Notes: a model not told the origin generated them from the sequence alone. DNA of 64,000 nt from Prostheceraeus crozeri (GCA_907163375.1 CAJQUW010002154.1:150523-214522); one strand, 5' to 3'; shown: positions 45,201-60,500, numbered from the stretch's first letter. Program-made: numbers and translations.

Positions 45201-48200
45201 GTGAGACAAATTCACTGAAAGAATCGGCTTGTTCCTATCTGTCTTCGTTTAGATGTGAGACGCCATTTAAGATTTTGGGACATTGGCGAAAAACGACAGA
45301 GTTAGAATTTGGGACGTTTTGGGCTGTAGCTTCAAAACGAAGGCTCGGATGGGAAAACGGATTTCAGATTTGGAATCAGCGTGAAATTCTTTATCTGTAT
45401 GGTGAGTTTCAAGGCAATCGGCGAGAAAAAATTTTCAACATTTTTCGAAAAAATGACAGAGTTAGAATTTTTGCGATGGCTGCCTACTGTACAGCCAAAA
45501 CGAAGCATCGGATGGGAAAACGGAGGCCAGATTCGGATTCAGCGTCAAATTCTACATGGAAATGGTATATTTCCAGCTCAATCGGAGAGAAAAAATTTTC
45601 GCTGACTCCCCCCCCCCTCTGGACAGCTTGCTTCGATTTTGGCTTCCAGTGGACGGATTTTGTCGTGCGATAGCTCGTTTGAAAGCTAAGAGTGAGACAA
45701 ATTCACTGAAAGAATCGGCTTGTTCCTATCTGTCTTCGTTTAGATGTGAGACGCCATTTAAGATTTTGGGACATTGGCGAAAAACGACAGAGTTAGAATT
45801 TGGGACGTTTTGGTGTGTAGCTTCAAAACGAAGGCTCGGATGGGAAAACGGATTTCAGATTTGGAATCAGCGTGAAATTCTTTATCTGTATGGTGAGTTT
45901 CAAGGCAATCGGCGAGAAAAAATTTTCAACATTTTTCGAAAAAATGACAGAGTTAGAATTTTTGCGATGGCTGCCTACTGTACAGCCAAAACGAAGCATC
46001 GGATGGGAAAACGGAGGCCAGATTCGGATTCAGCGTCAAATTCTACATGGAAATGGTATATTTCCAGCTCAATCGGAGAGAAAAAATTTTCGCTGACTCC
46101 CCCCCCCTCTGGACAGCTTGCTTCGATTTTGGCTTCCAGTGGACGGATTTTGTCGTGCGATAGCTCGTTTGAAAGCTAAGAGTGAGACAAATTCACTGAA
46201 AGAATCGGCTTGTTCCTATCTGTCTTCGTTTAGATGTGAGACGCCATTTAAGATTTTGGGACATTGGCGAAAAACGACAGAGTTAGAATTTGGGACGTTT
46301 TGGGCTGTAGCTTCAAAACGAAGGCTCGGATGGGAAAACGGATTTCAGATTTGGAATCAGCGTGAAATTCTTTATCTGTATGGTGAGTTTCAAGGCAATC
46401 GGCGAGAAAAAATTTTCAACATTTTTCGAAAAAATGACAGAGTTAGAATTTTTGCGATGGCTGCCTACTGTACAGCCAAAACGAAGCATCGGATGGGAAA
46501 ACGGAGGCCAGATTCGGATTCAGCGTCAAATTCTACATGGAAATGGTATATTTCCAGCTCAATCGGAGAGAAAAAATTTTCGCTGACTCCCCCCTCCCCT
46601 CTGGACAGCTTGCTTCGATTTTGGCTTCCAGTGGACGGATTTTGTCGTGCGATAGCTCGTTTGAAAGCTAAGAGTGAGACAAATTCACTGAAAGAATCGG
46701 CTTGTTCCTATCTGTCTTCGTTTAGATGTGAGACGCCATTTAAGATTTTGGGACATTGGCGAAAAACGACAGAGTTAGAATTTGGGACGTTTTGGGCTGT
46801 AGCTTCAAAACGAAGGCTCGGATGGGAAAACGGATTTCAGATTTGGAATCAGCGTGAAATTCTTTATCTGTATGGTGAGTTTCAAGGCAATCGGCGAGAA
46901 AAAATTTTCAACATTTTTCGAAAAAATGACAGAGTTAGAATTTTTGCGATGGCTGCCTACTGTACAGCCAAAACGAAGCATCGGATGGGAAAACGGAGGC
47001 CAGATTCGGATTCAGCGTCAAATTCTACATGGAAATGGTATATTTCCAGCTCAATCGGAGAGAAAAAATTTTCGCTGACTCCCCCCCCCCCTCTGGACAG
47101 CTTGCTTCGATTTTGGCTTCCAGTGGACGGATTTTGTCGTGCGATAGCTCGTTTGAAAGCTAAGAGTGAGACAAATTCACTGAAAGAATCGGCTTGTTCC
47201 TATCTGTCTTCGTTTAGATGTGAGACGCCATTTAAGATTTTGGGACATTGGCGAAAAACGACAGAGTTAGAATTTGGGACGTTTTGGTGTGTAGCGTCCA
47301 AACGAAGCATCGGATGAGAAAACGGAGGCCAGATTCGGATTCAGCGTGAAATTCTGCATCGGTATGGTGAATTTGAACGCCATCGGAGAGAAAAATTTTC
47401 GCTGACTCCCCCCCCTCTGGACAGCTTGCTTCGATTTTGGCTTCCAGTGGACGGATTTTGTCGTGCGATAGCTCGTTTGAAAGCTAAGAGTGAGACAAAT
47501 TCACTGAAAGAAACGGCTTGTTCCTATCTGTCTTCGTTTAGATGTGAGACGCCATTTAAGATTTTGGGACATTGGCGAAAAACGACAGAGTTAGAATTTG
47601 GGACGTTTTGGTGTGTAGCGCCCAAACGAAGCATTGGATGAGAAAACGGAGGCCAGATTCGGATTCAGCGTGAAATTCTGCATCGGTATGGTGAGTTTCA
47701 AGTCAATCGGAGAGAAAAATTTTCACTGACCTCCCCCCCCCTCTGGACAGCTTGCTTCGATTTTGGCTTCCAGTGGACGGATTTTGTCGTGCGATAGCTC
47801 GTTTGAAAGCTAAGAGTGAGACAAATTCACTGAAAGAATCGGCTTGTTCCTATCTGTCTTCGTTTAGATGTGAGACGCCATTTAAGATTTTGGGACATTG
47901 GCGAAAAACGACAGAGTTAGAATTTGGGACGTTTTGGGCTGTAGCTTCAAAACGAAGGCTCGGATGGGAAAACGGATTTCAGATTTGGAATCAGCGTGAA
48001 ATTCTTTATCTGTATGGTGAGTTTCAAGGCAATCGGCGAGAAAAAATTTTCAACATTTTTCGAAAAAATGACAGAGTTAGAATTTTTGCGATGGCTGCCT
48101 ACTGTACAGCCAAAACGAAGCATCGGATGGGAAAACGGAGGCCAGATTCGGATTCAGCGTCAAATTCTACATGGAAATGGTATATTTCCAGCTCAATCGG

Positions 48201-50847
48201 AGAGAAAAAATTTTCGCTGACTCCCCCCCCCCTCTGGACAGCTTGCTTCGATTTTGGCTTCCAGTGGACGGATTTTGTCGTGCGATAGCTCGTTTGAAAG
48301 CTAAGAGTGAGACAAATTCACTGAAAGAATCGGCTTGTTCATATCTGTCTTCGTTTTGATGTGAGACGCCATTTAAGATTTTGGGACATTGGCGAAAAAC
48401 GACAGAGTTAGAATTTTGGACGTTTTGGGCTGTAGCGTCAAAACGAAGCATCGGATGAGAAAACGGAGGCCAGATTCGAATTCAGCGTGAAATTCTTTAT
48501 CGGTATGGTGAATTTGAACGCAATCGGAGAGAAAAAGTTTCGCTGACGTCCCCCCCCCTCTGGAGAGCTCGCTTCGATCTTGGCTTCTAGTGGACGGATT
48601 TTGTCGTGCCATAGCTCGTTTGAAAGCTAAGAGTGAGACAAATTCACTGAAAGAAACGGCTTGTTCCTATCTGTCTTCGTTTAGATGTGAGACGCCATTT
48701 AAGATTTTGGGACATTGGCGAAAAACGACAGAGTTAGAATTTGGGACGTTTTGGGCTGTAGCGCCCAAACGAAGCATCGGATGAGAAAACGGAGGCCAGA
48801 TTCGGATTCAGCGTGAAATTCTGCATCGGTATGGTGAGTTTCAAGTCAATCGGAGAGAAAAATTTTCGCTGACCTCCCCCCCCTCTGGACAGCTTGCTTC
48901 GATTTTGGCTTCCAGTGGACGGATTTTGTCGTGCGATAGCTCGTTTGAAAGCTAAGAGTGAGACAAATTCACTGAAAGAATCGGCTTGTTCCTATCTGTC
49001 TTCGTTTAGATGTGAGACGCCATTTAAGATTTTGGGACATTGGCGAAAAACGACAGAGTTAGAATTTGGGACGTTTTGGGCTGTAGCTTCAAAACGAAGG
49101 CTCGGATGGGAAAACGGATTTCAGATTTGGAATCAGCGTGAAATTCTTTATCTGTATGGTGAGTTTCAAGGCAATCGGCGAGAAAAAATTTTCAACATTT
49201 TTCGAAAAAATGACAGAGTTAGAATTTTTGCGATGGCTGCCTACTGTACAGCCAAAACGAAGCATCGGATGGGAAAACGGAGGCCAGATTCGGATTCAGC
49301 GTCAAATTCTACATGGAAATGGTATATTTCCAGCTCAATCGGAGAGAAAAAATTTTCGCTGACTCCCCCCCCCTCTGGACAGCTTGCTTCGATTTTGGCT
49401 TCCAGTGGACGGATTTTGTCGTGCGATAGCTCGTTTGAAAGCTAAGAGTGAGACAAATTCACTGAAAGAATCGGCTTGTTCCTATCTGTCTTCGTTTAGA
49501 TGTGAGACGCCATTTAAGATTTTGGGACATTGGCGAAAAACGACAGAGTTAGAATTTGGGACGTTTTGGGCTGTAGCTTCAAAACGAAGGCTCGGATGGG
49601 AAAACGGATTTCAGATTTGGAATCAGCGTGAAATTCTTTATCTGTATGGTGAGTTTCAAGGCAATCGGCGAGAAAAAATTTTCAACATTTTTCGAAAAAA
49701 TGACAGAGTTAGAATTTTTGCGATGGCTGCCTACTGTACAGCCAAAACGAAGCATCGGATGGGAAAACGGAGGCCAGATTCGGATTCAGCGTCAAATTCT
49801 ACATGGAAATGGTATATTTCCAGCTCAATCGGAGAGAAAAAATTTTCGCTGACTCCCCCCCCCCTCTGGACAGCTTGCTTCGATTTTGGCTTCCAGTGGA
49901 CGGATTTTGTCGTGCGATAGCTCGTTTGAAAGCTAAGAGTGAGACAAATTCACTGAAAGAATCGGCTTGTTCCTATCTGTCTTCGTTTAGATGTGAGACG
50001 CCATTTAAGATTTTGGGACATTGGCGAAAAACGACAGAGTTAGAATTTGGGACGTTTTGGGCTGTAGCGTCAAAACGAAGCATCGGATGGGAAAACGGAG
50101 GCCAGATTCGGATTCAGCGTCAAATTCTGCATCGGTATGGTGAATTTGAACGCCATCGGAGAGAAAAATTTTCGCTGACTCCCCCCCCCTCTGGACAGCT
50201 TGCTTCGATTTTGGCTTCCAGTGGACGGATTTTGTCGTGCGATAGCTCGTTTGAAAGCTAAGAGTGAGACAAATTCACTGAAAGAAACGGCTTGTTCCTA
50301 TCTGTCTTCGTTTAGATGTGAGACGCCATTTAAGATTTTGGGACATTGGCGAAAAACGACAGAGTTAGAATTTGGGACGTTTTGGTGTGTAGCGCCAAAA
50401 CGAAGCATCGGATGAGAAAACGGAGGCCAGATTCGGATTCAGCGTGAAATTCTGCATCGGTATGGTGAGTTTCAAGTCAATCGGGGAGAAAAATTTTCAC
50501 TGACCTCCCCCCCCTCTGGACAGCTTGCTTCGATTTTGGCTTCCAGTGGACGGATTTTGTCGTGCGATAGCTCGTTTGAAAGCTAAGAGTGAGACAAATT
50601 CACTGAAAGAATCGGCTTGTTCCTATCTGTCTTCGTTTAGATGTGAGACGCCATTTAAGATTTTGGGACATTGGCGAAAAACGACAGAGTTAGAATTTGG
50701 GACGTTTTGGTGTGTAGCGTCCAAACGAAGCATCGGATGAGAAAACGGAGGCCAGATTCGGATTCAGCGTGAAATTCTGCATCGGTATGGTGAGTTTCAA
50801 GTCAATCGGAGAGAAAAATTTTCACTGACCCCCCCCCTCTGGACAGC

Positions 50848-53800
50848 TTGCTTCGATTTTGGCTTCTAGTGGACGGATTTTGTCGTGCGATAGCTCGTTT
50901 GAAAGCTAAGAGTGAGACAAATTCACTGAAAGAATCGGCTTGTTCCTATCTGTCTTCGTTTAGATGTGAGACGCCATTTAAGATTTTGGGACATTGGCGA
51001 AAAACGACAGAGTTAGAATTTGGGACGTTTTGGGCTGTAGCTTCAAAACGAAGGCTCGGATGGGAAAACGGATTTCAGATTTGGAATCAGCGTGAAATTC
51101 TTTATCTGTATGGTGAGTTTCAAGGCAATCGGCGAGAAAAAATTGTCAACATTTTTCGAAAAAATGACTGAGTTAGAATTTTTGCGATGGCTGCCTACTG
51201 TACAGCCAAAACGAAGCATCGGATGGGAAAACGGAGGCCAGATTCGGATTCAGCGTCAAATTCTACATGGAAATGGTATATTTCCAGCTCAATCGGAGAG
51301 AAAAAATTTTCGCTGACTCCCCCCCCCTCTGGACAGCTTGCTTCGATTTTGGCTTCCAGTGGACGGATTTTGTCGTGCGATAGCTCGTTTGAAAGCTAAG
51401 AGTGAGACAAATTCACTGAAAGAATCGGCTTGTTCCTATCTGTCTTCGTTTAGATGTGAGACGCCATTTAAGATTTTGGGACATTGGCGAAAAACGACAG
51501 AGTTAGAATTTGGGACGTTTTGGGCTGTAGCTTCAAAACGAAGGCTCGGATGGGAAAACGGATTTCAGATTTGGAATCAGCGTGAAATTCTTTATCTGTA
51601 TGGTGAGTTTCAAGGCAATCGGCGAGAAAAAATTTTCAACATTTTTCGAAAAAATGACAGAGTTAGAATTTTTGCGATGGCTGCCTACTGTACAGCCAAA
51701 ACGAAGCATCGGATGGGAAAACGGAGGCCAGATTCGGATTCAGCGTCAAATTCTACATGGAAATGGTATATTTCCAGCTCAATCGGAGAGAAAAAATTTT
51801 CGCTGACTCCCCCCCCCCTCTGGACAGCTTGCTTCGATTTTGGCTTCCAGTGGACGGATTTTGTCGTGCGATAGCTCGTTTGAAAGCTAAGAGTGAGACA
51901 AATTCACTGAAAGAATCGGCTTGTTCCTATCTGTCTTCGTTTAGATGTGAGACGCCATTTAAGATTTTGGGACATTGGCGAAAAACGACAGAGTTAGAAT
52001 TTGGGACGTTTTGGTGTGTAGCGTCCAAACGAAGCATCGGATGAGAAAACGGAGGCCAGATTCGGATTCAGCGTGAAATTCTGCATCGGTATGGTGAATT
52101 TGAACGCCATCGGAGAGAAAAATTTTCGCTGACTCCCCCCCCCTCTGGACAGCTTGCTTCGATTTTGGCTTCCAGTGGACGGATTTTGTCGTGCGATAGC
52201 TCGTTTGAAAGCTAAGAGTGAGACAAATTCACTGAAAGAAACGGCTTGTTCCTATCTGTCTTCGTTTAGATGTGAGACGCCATTTAAGATTTTGGGACAT
52301 TGGCGAAAAACGACAGAGTTAGAATTTGGGACGTTTTGGTGTGTAGCGCCCAAACGAAGCATTGGATGAGAAAACGGAGGCCAGATTCGGATTCAGCGTG
52401 AAATTCTGCATCGGTATGGTGAGTTTCAAGTCAATCGGGGAGAAAAATTTTCACTGACCTCCCCCCCCTCTGGACAGCTTGCTTCGATTTTGGCTTCCAG
52501 TGGACGGATTTTGTCGTGCGATAGCTCGTTTGAAAGCTAAGAGTGAGACAAATTCACTGAAAGAATCGGCTTGTTCCTATCTGTCTTCGTTTAGATGTGA
52601 GACGCCATTTAAGATTTTGGGACATTGGCGAAAAACGACAGAGTTAGAATTTGGGACGTTTTGGGCTGTAGCTTCAAAACGAAGGCTCGGATGGGAAAAC
52701 GGATTTCAGATTTGGAATCAGCGTGAAATTCTTTATCTGTATGGTGAGTTTCAAGGCAATCGGCGAGAAAAAATTGTCAACATTTTTCGAAAAAATGACT
52801 GAGTTAGAATTTTTGCGATGGCTGCCTACTGTACAGCCAAAACGAAGCATCGGATGGGAAAACGGAGGCCAGATTCGGATTCAGCGTCAAATTCTACATG
52901 GAAATGGTATATTTCCAGCTCAATCGGAGAGAAAAAATTTTCGCTGACCTCCCCCCCCTCTGGACAGCTTGCTTCGATTTTGGCTTCCAGTGGACGGATT
53001 TTGTCGTGCGATAGCTCGTTTGAAAGCTAAGAGTGAGACAAATTCACTGAAAGAATCGGCTTGTTCCTATCTGTCTTCGTTTAGATGTGAGACGCCATTT
53101 AAGATTTTGGGACATTGGCGAAAAACGACAGAGTTAGAATTTGGGACGTTTTGGGCTGTAGCTTCAAAACGAAGGCTCGGATGGGAAAACGGATTTCAGA
53201 TTTGGAATCAGCGTGAAATTCTTTATCTGTATGGTGAGTTTCAAGGCAATCGGCGAGAAAAAATTTTCAACATTTTTCGAAAAAATGACAGAGTTAGAAT
53301 TTTTGCGATGGCTGCCTACTGTACAGCCAAAACGAAGCATCGGATGGGAAAACGGAGGCCAGATTCGGATTCAGCGTCAAATTCTACATGGAAATGGTAT
53401 ATTTCCAGCTCAATCGGAGAGAAAAAATTTTCGCTGACTCCCCCCCCCCTCTGGACAGCTTGCTTCGATTTTGGCTTCCAGTGGACGGATTTTGTCGTGC
53501 GATAGCTCGTTTGAAAGCTAAGAGTGAGACAAATTCACTGAAAGAATCGGCTTGTTCCTATCTGTCTTCGTTTAGATGTGAGACGCCATTTAAGATTTTG
53601 GGACATTGGCGAAAAACGACAGAGTTAGAATTTGGGACGTTTTGGTGTGTAGCGTCCAAACGAAGCATCGGATGAGAAAACGGAGGCCAGATTCGGATTC
53701 AGCGTGAAATTCTGCATCGGTATGGTGAATTTGAACGCCATCGGAGAGAAAAATTTTCGCTGACTCCCCCCCCCTCTGGACAGCTTGCTTCGATTTTGGC

Positions 53801-54109
53801 TTCCAGTGGACGGATTTTGTCGTGCGATAGCTCGTTTGAAAGCTAAGAGTGAGACAAATTCACTGAAAGAAACGGCTTGTTCCTATCTGTCTTCGTTTAG
53901 ATGTGAGACGCCATTTAAGATTTTGGGACATTGGCGAAAAACGACAGAGTTAGAATTTGGGACGTTTTGGTGTGTAGCGCCCAAACGAAGCATTGGATGA
54001 GAAAACGGAGGCCAGATTCGGATTCAGCGTGAAATTCTGCATCGGTATGGTGAGTTTCAAGTCAATCGGGGAGAAAAATTTTCACTGACCTCCCCCCCCT
54101 CTGGACAGC
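50848..54109 (+). repeat. 1631-bp higher-order repeat, two copies
   Basis: Long, long, short, short recurs with a period of exactly 1631 bp (50848, 52479, 54110). The first long unit of each copy is marked by AAAATTGTCAACA and AATGACTGAG, and the last short unit by GAAACGGC and GCATTGGATG. Related pieces with the same marks are near 57200, 58341 and 62585. Confidence 0.88.
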
Positions 54110-54593
54110 TTGCTTCGATTTTGGCTTCCAGTGGACGGATTTTGTCGTGCGATAGCTCGTTTGAAAGCTAAGAGTGAGACAAATTCACTGAAAGAATCGG
54201 CTTGTTCCTATCTGTCTTCGTTTAGATGTGAGACGCCATTTAAGATTTTGGGGGATTGGCGAAAAACGACAGAGTTAGAATTTTGGACGTTTTGGGTTGT
54301 AGCCTCAAAACGAAGCATCGGATGAGAAAACGGAGGCCAGATTTGGAATCAGCGTGAAATTCTGCATCTGTATGGTGAATTTGAAAGCAATCGGAGAGAA
54401 AAATTTTCAACATTTTTCGAAAAAACGACAGAGTTAGAATTTGGGACGTTTTGGTGTGTAGCGCCCAAACGAAGCATCGGATGAGAAAACGGAGGCCAGA
54501 TTCGGATTCAGCGTGAAATTCTGCATCGGTATGGTGAGTTTCAAGTCAATCGGAGAGAAAAATTTTCACTGACCTCCCCCCCCTCTGGACAGC
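54110..54593 (+). repeat. Variant trimer unit, 484 bp
   Basis: A trimer in which the second and third modules are both of plain b type (GGTTGTAGCCTCAAAACG, then AACGACAGAGTTAGAATTTG without the GCGATGGCTGCC block). It carries private bases such as GGGGGATTGGCG. This may be an older or independent trimer form. Confidence 0.8.
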
Positions 54594-57500
54594 TTGCTTC
54601 GATTTTGGCTTCCAGTGGACGGATTTTGTCGTGCGATAGCTCGTTTGAAAGCTAAGAGTGAGACAAATTCACTGAAAGAATCGGCTTGTTCCTATCTGTC
54701 TTCGTTTAGATGTGAGACGCCATTTAAGATTTTGGGACATTGGCGAAAAACGACAGAGTTAGAATTTGGGACGTTTTGGGCTGTAGCTTCAAAACGAAGG
54801 CTCGGATGGGAAAACGGATTTCAGATTTGGAATCAGCGTGAAATTCTTTATCTGTATGGTGAGTTTCAAGGCAATCGGCGAGAAAAAATTGTCAACATTT
54901 TTCGAAAAAATGACAGAGTTAGAATTTTTGCGATGGCTGCCTACTGTACAGCCAAAACGAAGCATCGGATGGGAAAACGGAGGCCAGATTCGGATTCAGC
55001 GTCAAATTCTACATGGAAATGGTATATTTCCAGCTCAATCGGAGAGAAAAAATTTTCGCTGACTCCCCCCCCCTCTGGACAGCTTGCTTCGATTTTGGCT
55101 TCCAGTGGACGGATTTTGTCGTGCGATAGCTCGTTTGAAAGCTAAGAGTGAGACAAATTCACTGAAAGAATCGGCTTGTTCCTATCTGTCTTCGTTTAGA
55201 TGTGAGACGCCATTTAAGATTTTGGGACATTGGCGAAAAACGACAGAGTTAGAATTTGGGACGTTTTGGTGTGTAGCGTCCAAACGAAGCATCGGATGAG
55301 AAAACGGAGGCCAGATTCGGATTCAGCGTGAAATTCTGCATCGGTATGGTGAATTTGAACGCCATCGGAGAGAAAAATTTTCGCTGACTCCCCCCCCCCT
55401 CTGGACAGCTTGCTTCGATTTTGGCTTCCAGTGGACGGATTTTGTCGTGCGATAGCTCGTTTGAAAGCTAAGAGTGAGACAAATTCACTGAAAGAAACGG
55501 CTTGTTCCTATCTGTCTTCGTTTAGATGTGAGACGCCATTTAAGATTTTGGGACATTGGCGAAAAACGACAGAGTTAGAATTTGGGACGTTTTGGGCTGT
55601 AGCTTCAAAACGAAGGCTCGGATGGGAAAACGGATTTCAGATTTGGAATCAGCGTGAAATTCTTTATCTGTATGGTGAGTTTCAAGGCAATCGGCGAGAA
55701 AAAATTTTCAACATTTTTCGAAAAAATGACAGAGTTAGAATTTTTGCGATGGCTGCCTACTGTACAGCCAAAACGAAGCATCGGATGGGAAAACGGAGGC
55801 CAGATTCGGATTCAGCGTCAAATTCTACATGGAAATGGTATATTTCCAGCTCAATCGGAGAGAAAAAATTTTCGCTGACTCCCCCCCCCCTCTGGACAGC
55901 TTGCTTCGATTTTGGCTTCCAGTGGACGGATTTTGTCGTGCGATAGCTCGTTTGAAAGCTAAGAGTGAGACAAATTCACTGAAAGAATCGGCTTGTTCCT
56001 ATCTGTCTTCGTTTAGATGTGAGACGCCATTTAAGATTTTGGGACATTGGCGAAAAACGACAGAGTTAGAATTTGGGACGTTTTGGTGTGTAGCGTCCAA
56101 ACGAAGCATCGGATGAGAAAACGGAGGCCAGATTCGGATTCAGCGTGAAATTCTGCATCGGTATGGTGAATTTGAACGCCATCGGAGAGAAAAATTTTCG
56201 CTGACTCCCCCCCCTCTGGACAGCTTGCTTCGATTTTGGCTTCCAGTGGACGGATTTTGTCGTGCGATAGCTCGTTTGAAAGCTAAGAGTGAGACAAATT
56301 CACTGAAAGAAACGGCTTGTTCCTATCTGTCTTCGTTTAGATGTGAGACGCCATTTAAGATTTTGGGACATTGGCGAAAAACGACAGAGTTAGAATTTGG
56401 GACGTTTTGGTGTGTAGCGCCCAAACGAAGCATTGGATGAGAAAACGGAGGCCAGATTCGGATTCAGCGTGAAATTCTGCATCGGTATGGTGAGTTTCAA
56501 GTCAATCGGGGAGAAAAATTTTCACTGACCTCCCCCCCCTCTGGACAGCTTGCTTCGATTTTGGCTTCCAGTGGACGGATTTTGTCGTGCGATAGCTCGT
56601 TTGAAAGCTAAGAGTGAGACAAATTCACTGAAAGAATCGGCTTGTTCCTATCTGTCTTCGTTTAGATGTGAGACGCCATTTAAGATTTTGGGACATTGGC
56701 GAAAAACGACAGAGTTAGAATTTGGGACGTTTTGGGCTGTAGCTTCAAAACGAAGGCTCGGATGAGAAAACGGAGGCCAGATTCGGATTCAGCGTGAAAT
56801 TCTGCATCGGTATGGTGAATTTGAACGCCATCGGAGAGAAAAATTTTCGCTGACTCCCCCCCCCTCTGGACAGCTTGCTTCGATTTTGGCTTCCAGTGGA
56901 CGGATTTTGTCGTGCGATAGCTCGTTTGAAAGCTAAGAGTGAGACAAATTCACTGAAAGAAACGGCTTGTTCCTATCTGTCTTCGTTTAGATGTGAGACG
57001 CCATTTAAGATTTTGGGACATTGGCGAAAAACGACAGAGTTAGAATTTGGGACGTTTTGGGGTGTAGCGCCCAAACGAAGCATCGGATGAGAAAACGGAG
57101 GCCAGATTCGGATTCAGCGTGAAATTCTGCATCGGTATGGTGAGTTTCAAGTCAATCGGAGAGAAAAATTTTCACTGACCTCCCCCCCCTCTGGACAGCT
57201 TGCTTCGATTTTGGCTTCCAGTGGACGGATTTTGTCGTGCGATAGCTCGTTTGAAAGCTAAGAGTGAGACAAATTCACTGAAAGAATCGGCTTGTTCCTA
57301 TCTGTCTTCGTTTAGATGTGAGACGCCATTTAAGATTTTGGGACATTGGCGAAAAACGACAGAGTTAGAATTTGGGACGTTTTGGGCTGTAGCTTCAAAA
57401 CGAAGGCTCGGATGGGAAAACGGATTTCAGATTTGGAATCAGCGTGAAATTCTTTATCTGTATGGTGAGTTTCAAGGCAATCGGCGAGAAAAAATTGTCA

Positions 57501-60500
57501 ACATTTTTCGAAAAAATGACTGAGTTAGAATTTTTGCGATGGCTGCCTACTGTACAGCCAAAACGAAGCATCGGATGGGAAAACGGAGGCCAGATTCGGA
57601 TTCAGCGTCAAATTCTACATGGAAATGGTATATTTCCAGCTCAATCGGAGAGAAAAAATTTTCGCTGACTCCCCCCCCCCTCTGGACAGCTTGCTTCGAT
57701 TTTGGCTTCCAGTGGACGGATTTTGTCGTGCGATAGCTCGTTTGAAAGCTAAGAGTGAGACAAATTCACTGAAAGAATCGGCTTGTTCCTATCTGTCTTC
57801 GTTTAGATGTGAGACGCCATTTAAGATTTTGGGACATTGGCGAAAAACGACAGAGTTAGAATTTGGGACGTTTTGGTGTGTAGCGTCCAAACGAAGCATC
57901 GGATGAGAAAACGGAGGCCAGATTCGGATTCAGCGTGAAATTCTGCATCGGTATGGTGAATTTGAACGCCATCGGAGAGAAAAATTTTCGCTGACTCCCC
58001 CCCCCTCTGGACAGCTTGCTTCGATTTTGGCTTCCAGTGGACGGATTTTGTCGTGCGATAGCTCGTTTGAAAGCTAAGAGTGAGACAAATTCACTGAAAG
58101 AAACGGCTTGTTCCTATCTGTCTTCGTTTAGATGTGAGACGCCATTTAAGATTTTGGGACATTGGCGAAAAACGACAGAGTTAGAATTTGGGACGTTTTG
58201 GACTGTAGCTTCAAAACGAAGCATTGGATGAGAAAACGGAGGCCAGATTCGGATTCAGCGTGAAATTCTGCATCGGTATGGTGAGTTTCAAGTCAATCGG
58301 AGAGAAAAATTTTCACTGACCTCCCCCCCCTCTGGACAGCTTGCTTCGATTTTGGCTTCCAGTGGACGGATTTTGTCGTGCGATAGCTCGTTTGAAAGCT
58401 AAGAGTGAGACAAATTCACTGAAAGAATCGGCTTGTTCCTATCTGTCTTCGTTTAGATGTGAGACGCCATTTAAGATTTTGGGACATTGGCGAAAAACGA
58501 CAGAGTTAGAATTTGGGACGTTTTGGGCTGTAGCTTCAAAACGAAGGCTCGGATGGGAAAACGGATTTCAGATTTGGAATCAGCGTGAAATTCTTTATCT
58601 GTATGGTGAGTTTCAAGGCAATCGGCGAGAAAAAATTGTCAACATTTTTCGAAAAAATGACTGAGTTAGAATTTTTGCGATGGCTGCCTACTGTACAGCC
58701 AAAACGAAGCATCGGATGGGAAAACGGAGGCCAGATTCGGATTCAGCGTCAAATTCTACATGGAAATGGTATATTTCCAGCTCAATCGGAGAGAAAAAAT
58801 TTTCGCTGACTCCCCCCCCTCTGGACAGCTTGCTTCGATTTTGGCTTCCAGTGGACGGATTTTGTCGTGCGATAGCTCGTTTGAAAGCTAAGAGTGAGAC
58901 AAATTCACTGAAAGAATCGGCTTGTTCCTATCTGTCTTCGTTTAGATGTGAGACGCCATTTAAGATTTTGGGACATTGGCGAAAAACGACAGAGTTAGAA
59001 TTTGGGACGTTTTGGTGTGTAGCGTCCAAACGAAGCATCGGATGAGAAAACGGAGGCCAGATTCGGATTCAGCGTGAAATTCTGCATCGGTATGGTGAAT
59101 TTGAACGCCATCGGAGAGAAAAATTTTCGCTGACTCCCCCCCCCTCTGGACAGCTTGCTTCGATTTTGGCTTCCAGTGGACGGATTTTGTCGTGCGATAG
59201 CTCGTTTGAAAGCTAAGAGTGAGACAAATTCACTGAAAGAAACGGCTTGTTCCTATCTGTCTTCGTTTAGATGTGAGACGCCATTTAAGATTTTGGGACA
59301 TTGGCGAAAAACGACAGAGTTAGAATTTGGGACGTTTTGGTGTGTAGCTTCAAAACGAAGGCTCGGATGGGAAAACGGATTTCAGATTTGGAATCAGCGT
59401 GAAATTCTTTATCTGTATGGTGAGTTTCAAGGCAATCGGCGAGAAAAAATTTTCAACATTTTCCGAAAAAATGACAGAGTTAGAATTTTTGCGATGGCTG
59501 CCTACTGTACAGCCAAAACGAAGCATCGGATGGGAAAACGGAGGCCAGATTCGGATTCAGCGTCAAATTCTACATGGAAATGGTATATTTCCAGCTCAAT
59601 CGGAGAGAAAAAATTTTCGCTGACTCCCCCCCCCCTCTGGACAGCTTGCTTCGATTTTGGCTTCCAGTGGACGGATTTTGTCGTGCGATAGCTCGTTTGA
59701 AAGCTAAGAGTGAGACAAATTCACTGAAAGAATCGGCTTGTTCCTATCTGTCTTCGTTTAGATGTGAGACGCCATTTAAGATTTTGGGACATTGGCGAAA
59801 AACGACAGAGTTAGAATTTGGGACGTTTTGGTGTGTAGCTTCAAAACGAAGGCTCGGATGGGAAAACGGATTTCAGATTTGGAATCAGCGTGAAATTCTT
59901 TATCTGTATGGTGAGTTTCAAGGCAATCGGCGAGAAAAAATTTTCAACATTTTTCGAAAAAATGACAGAGTTAGAATTTTTGCGATGGCTGCCTACTGTA
60001 CAGCCAAAACGAAGCATCGGATGGGAAAACGGAGGCCAGATTCGGATTCAGCGTCAAATTCTACATGGAAATGGTATATTTCCAGCTCAATCGGAGAGAA
60101 AAAATTTTCGCTGACGTCCCCCCCCTCTGGACAGCTTGCTTCGATTTTGGCTTCCAGTGGACGGATTTTGTCGTGCGATAGCTCGTTTGAAAGCTAAGAG
60201 TAAGACAAATTCACTGAAAGAATCGGCTTGTTCCTATCTGTCTTCGTTTAGATGTGAGACGCCATTTAAGATTTTGGGACATTGGCGAAAAACGACAGAG
60301 TTAGAATTTGGGACGTTTTGGGCTGTAGCTTCAAAACGAAGGCTCGGATGGGAAAACGGATTTCAGATTTGGAATCAGCGTGAAATTCTTTATCTGTATG
60401 GTGAGTTTCAAGGCAATCGGCGAGAAAAAATTTTCAACATTTTTCGAAAAAATGACAGAGTTAGAATTTTTGCGATGGCTGCCTACTGTACAGCCAAAAC

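Noticed and set aside
46118-47317. 399-codon open frame and many 178-341-codon frames across the satellite
   Set aside because: They arise because the modules happen to lack stops in two frames and the array repeats them. Frames shift with the C-run length, starts need TTG in most units, and no domain is present.
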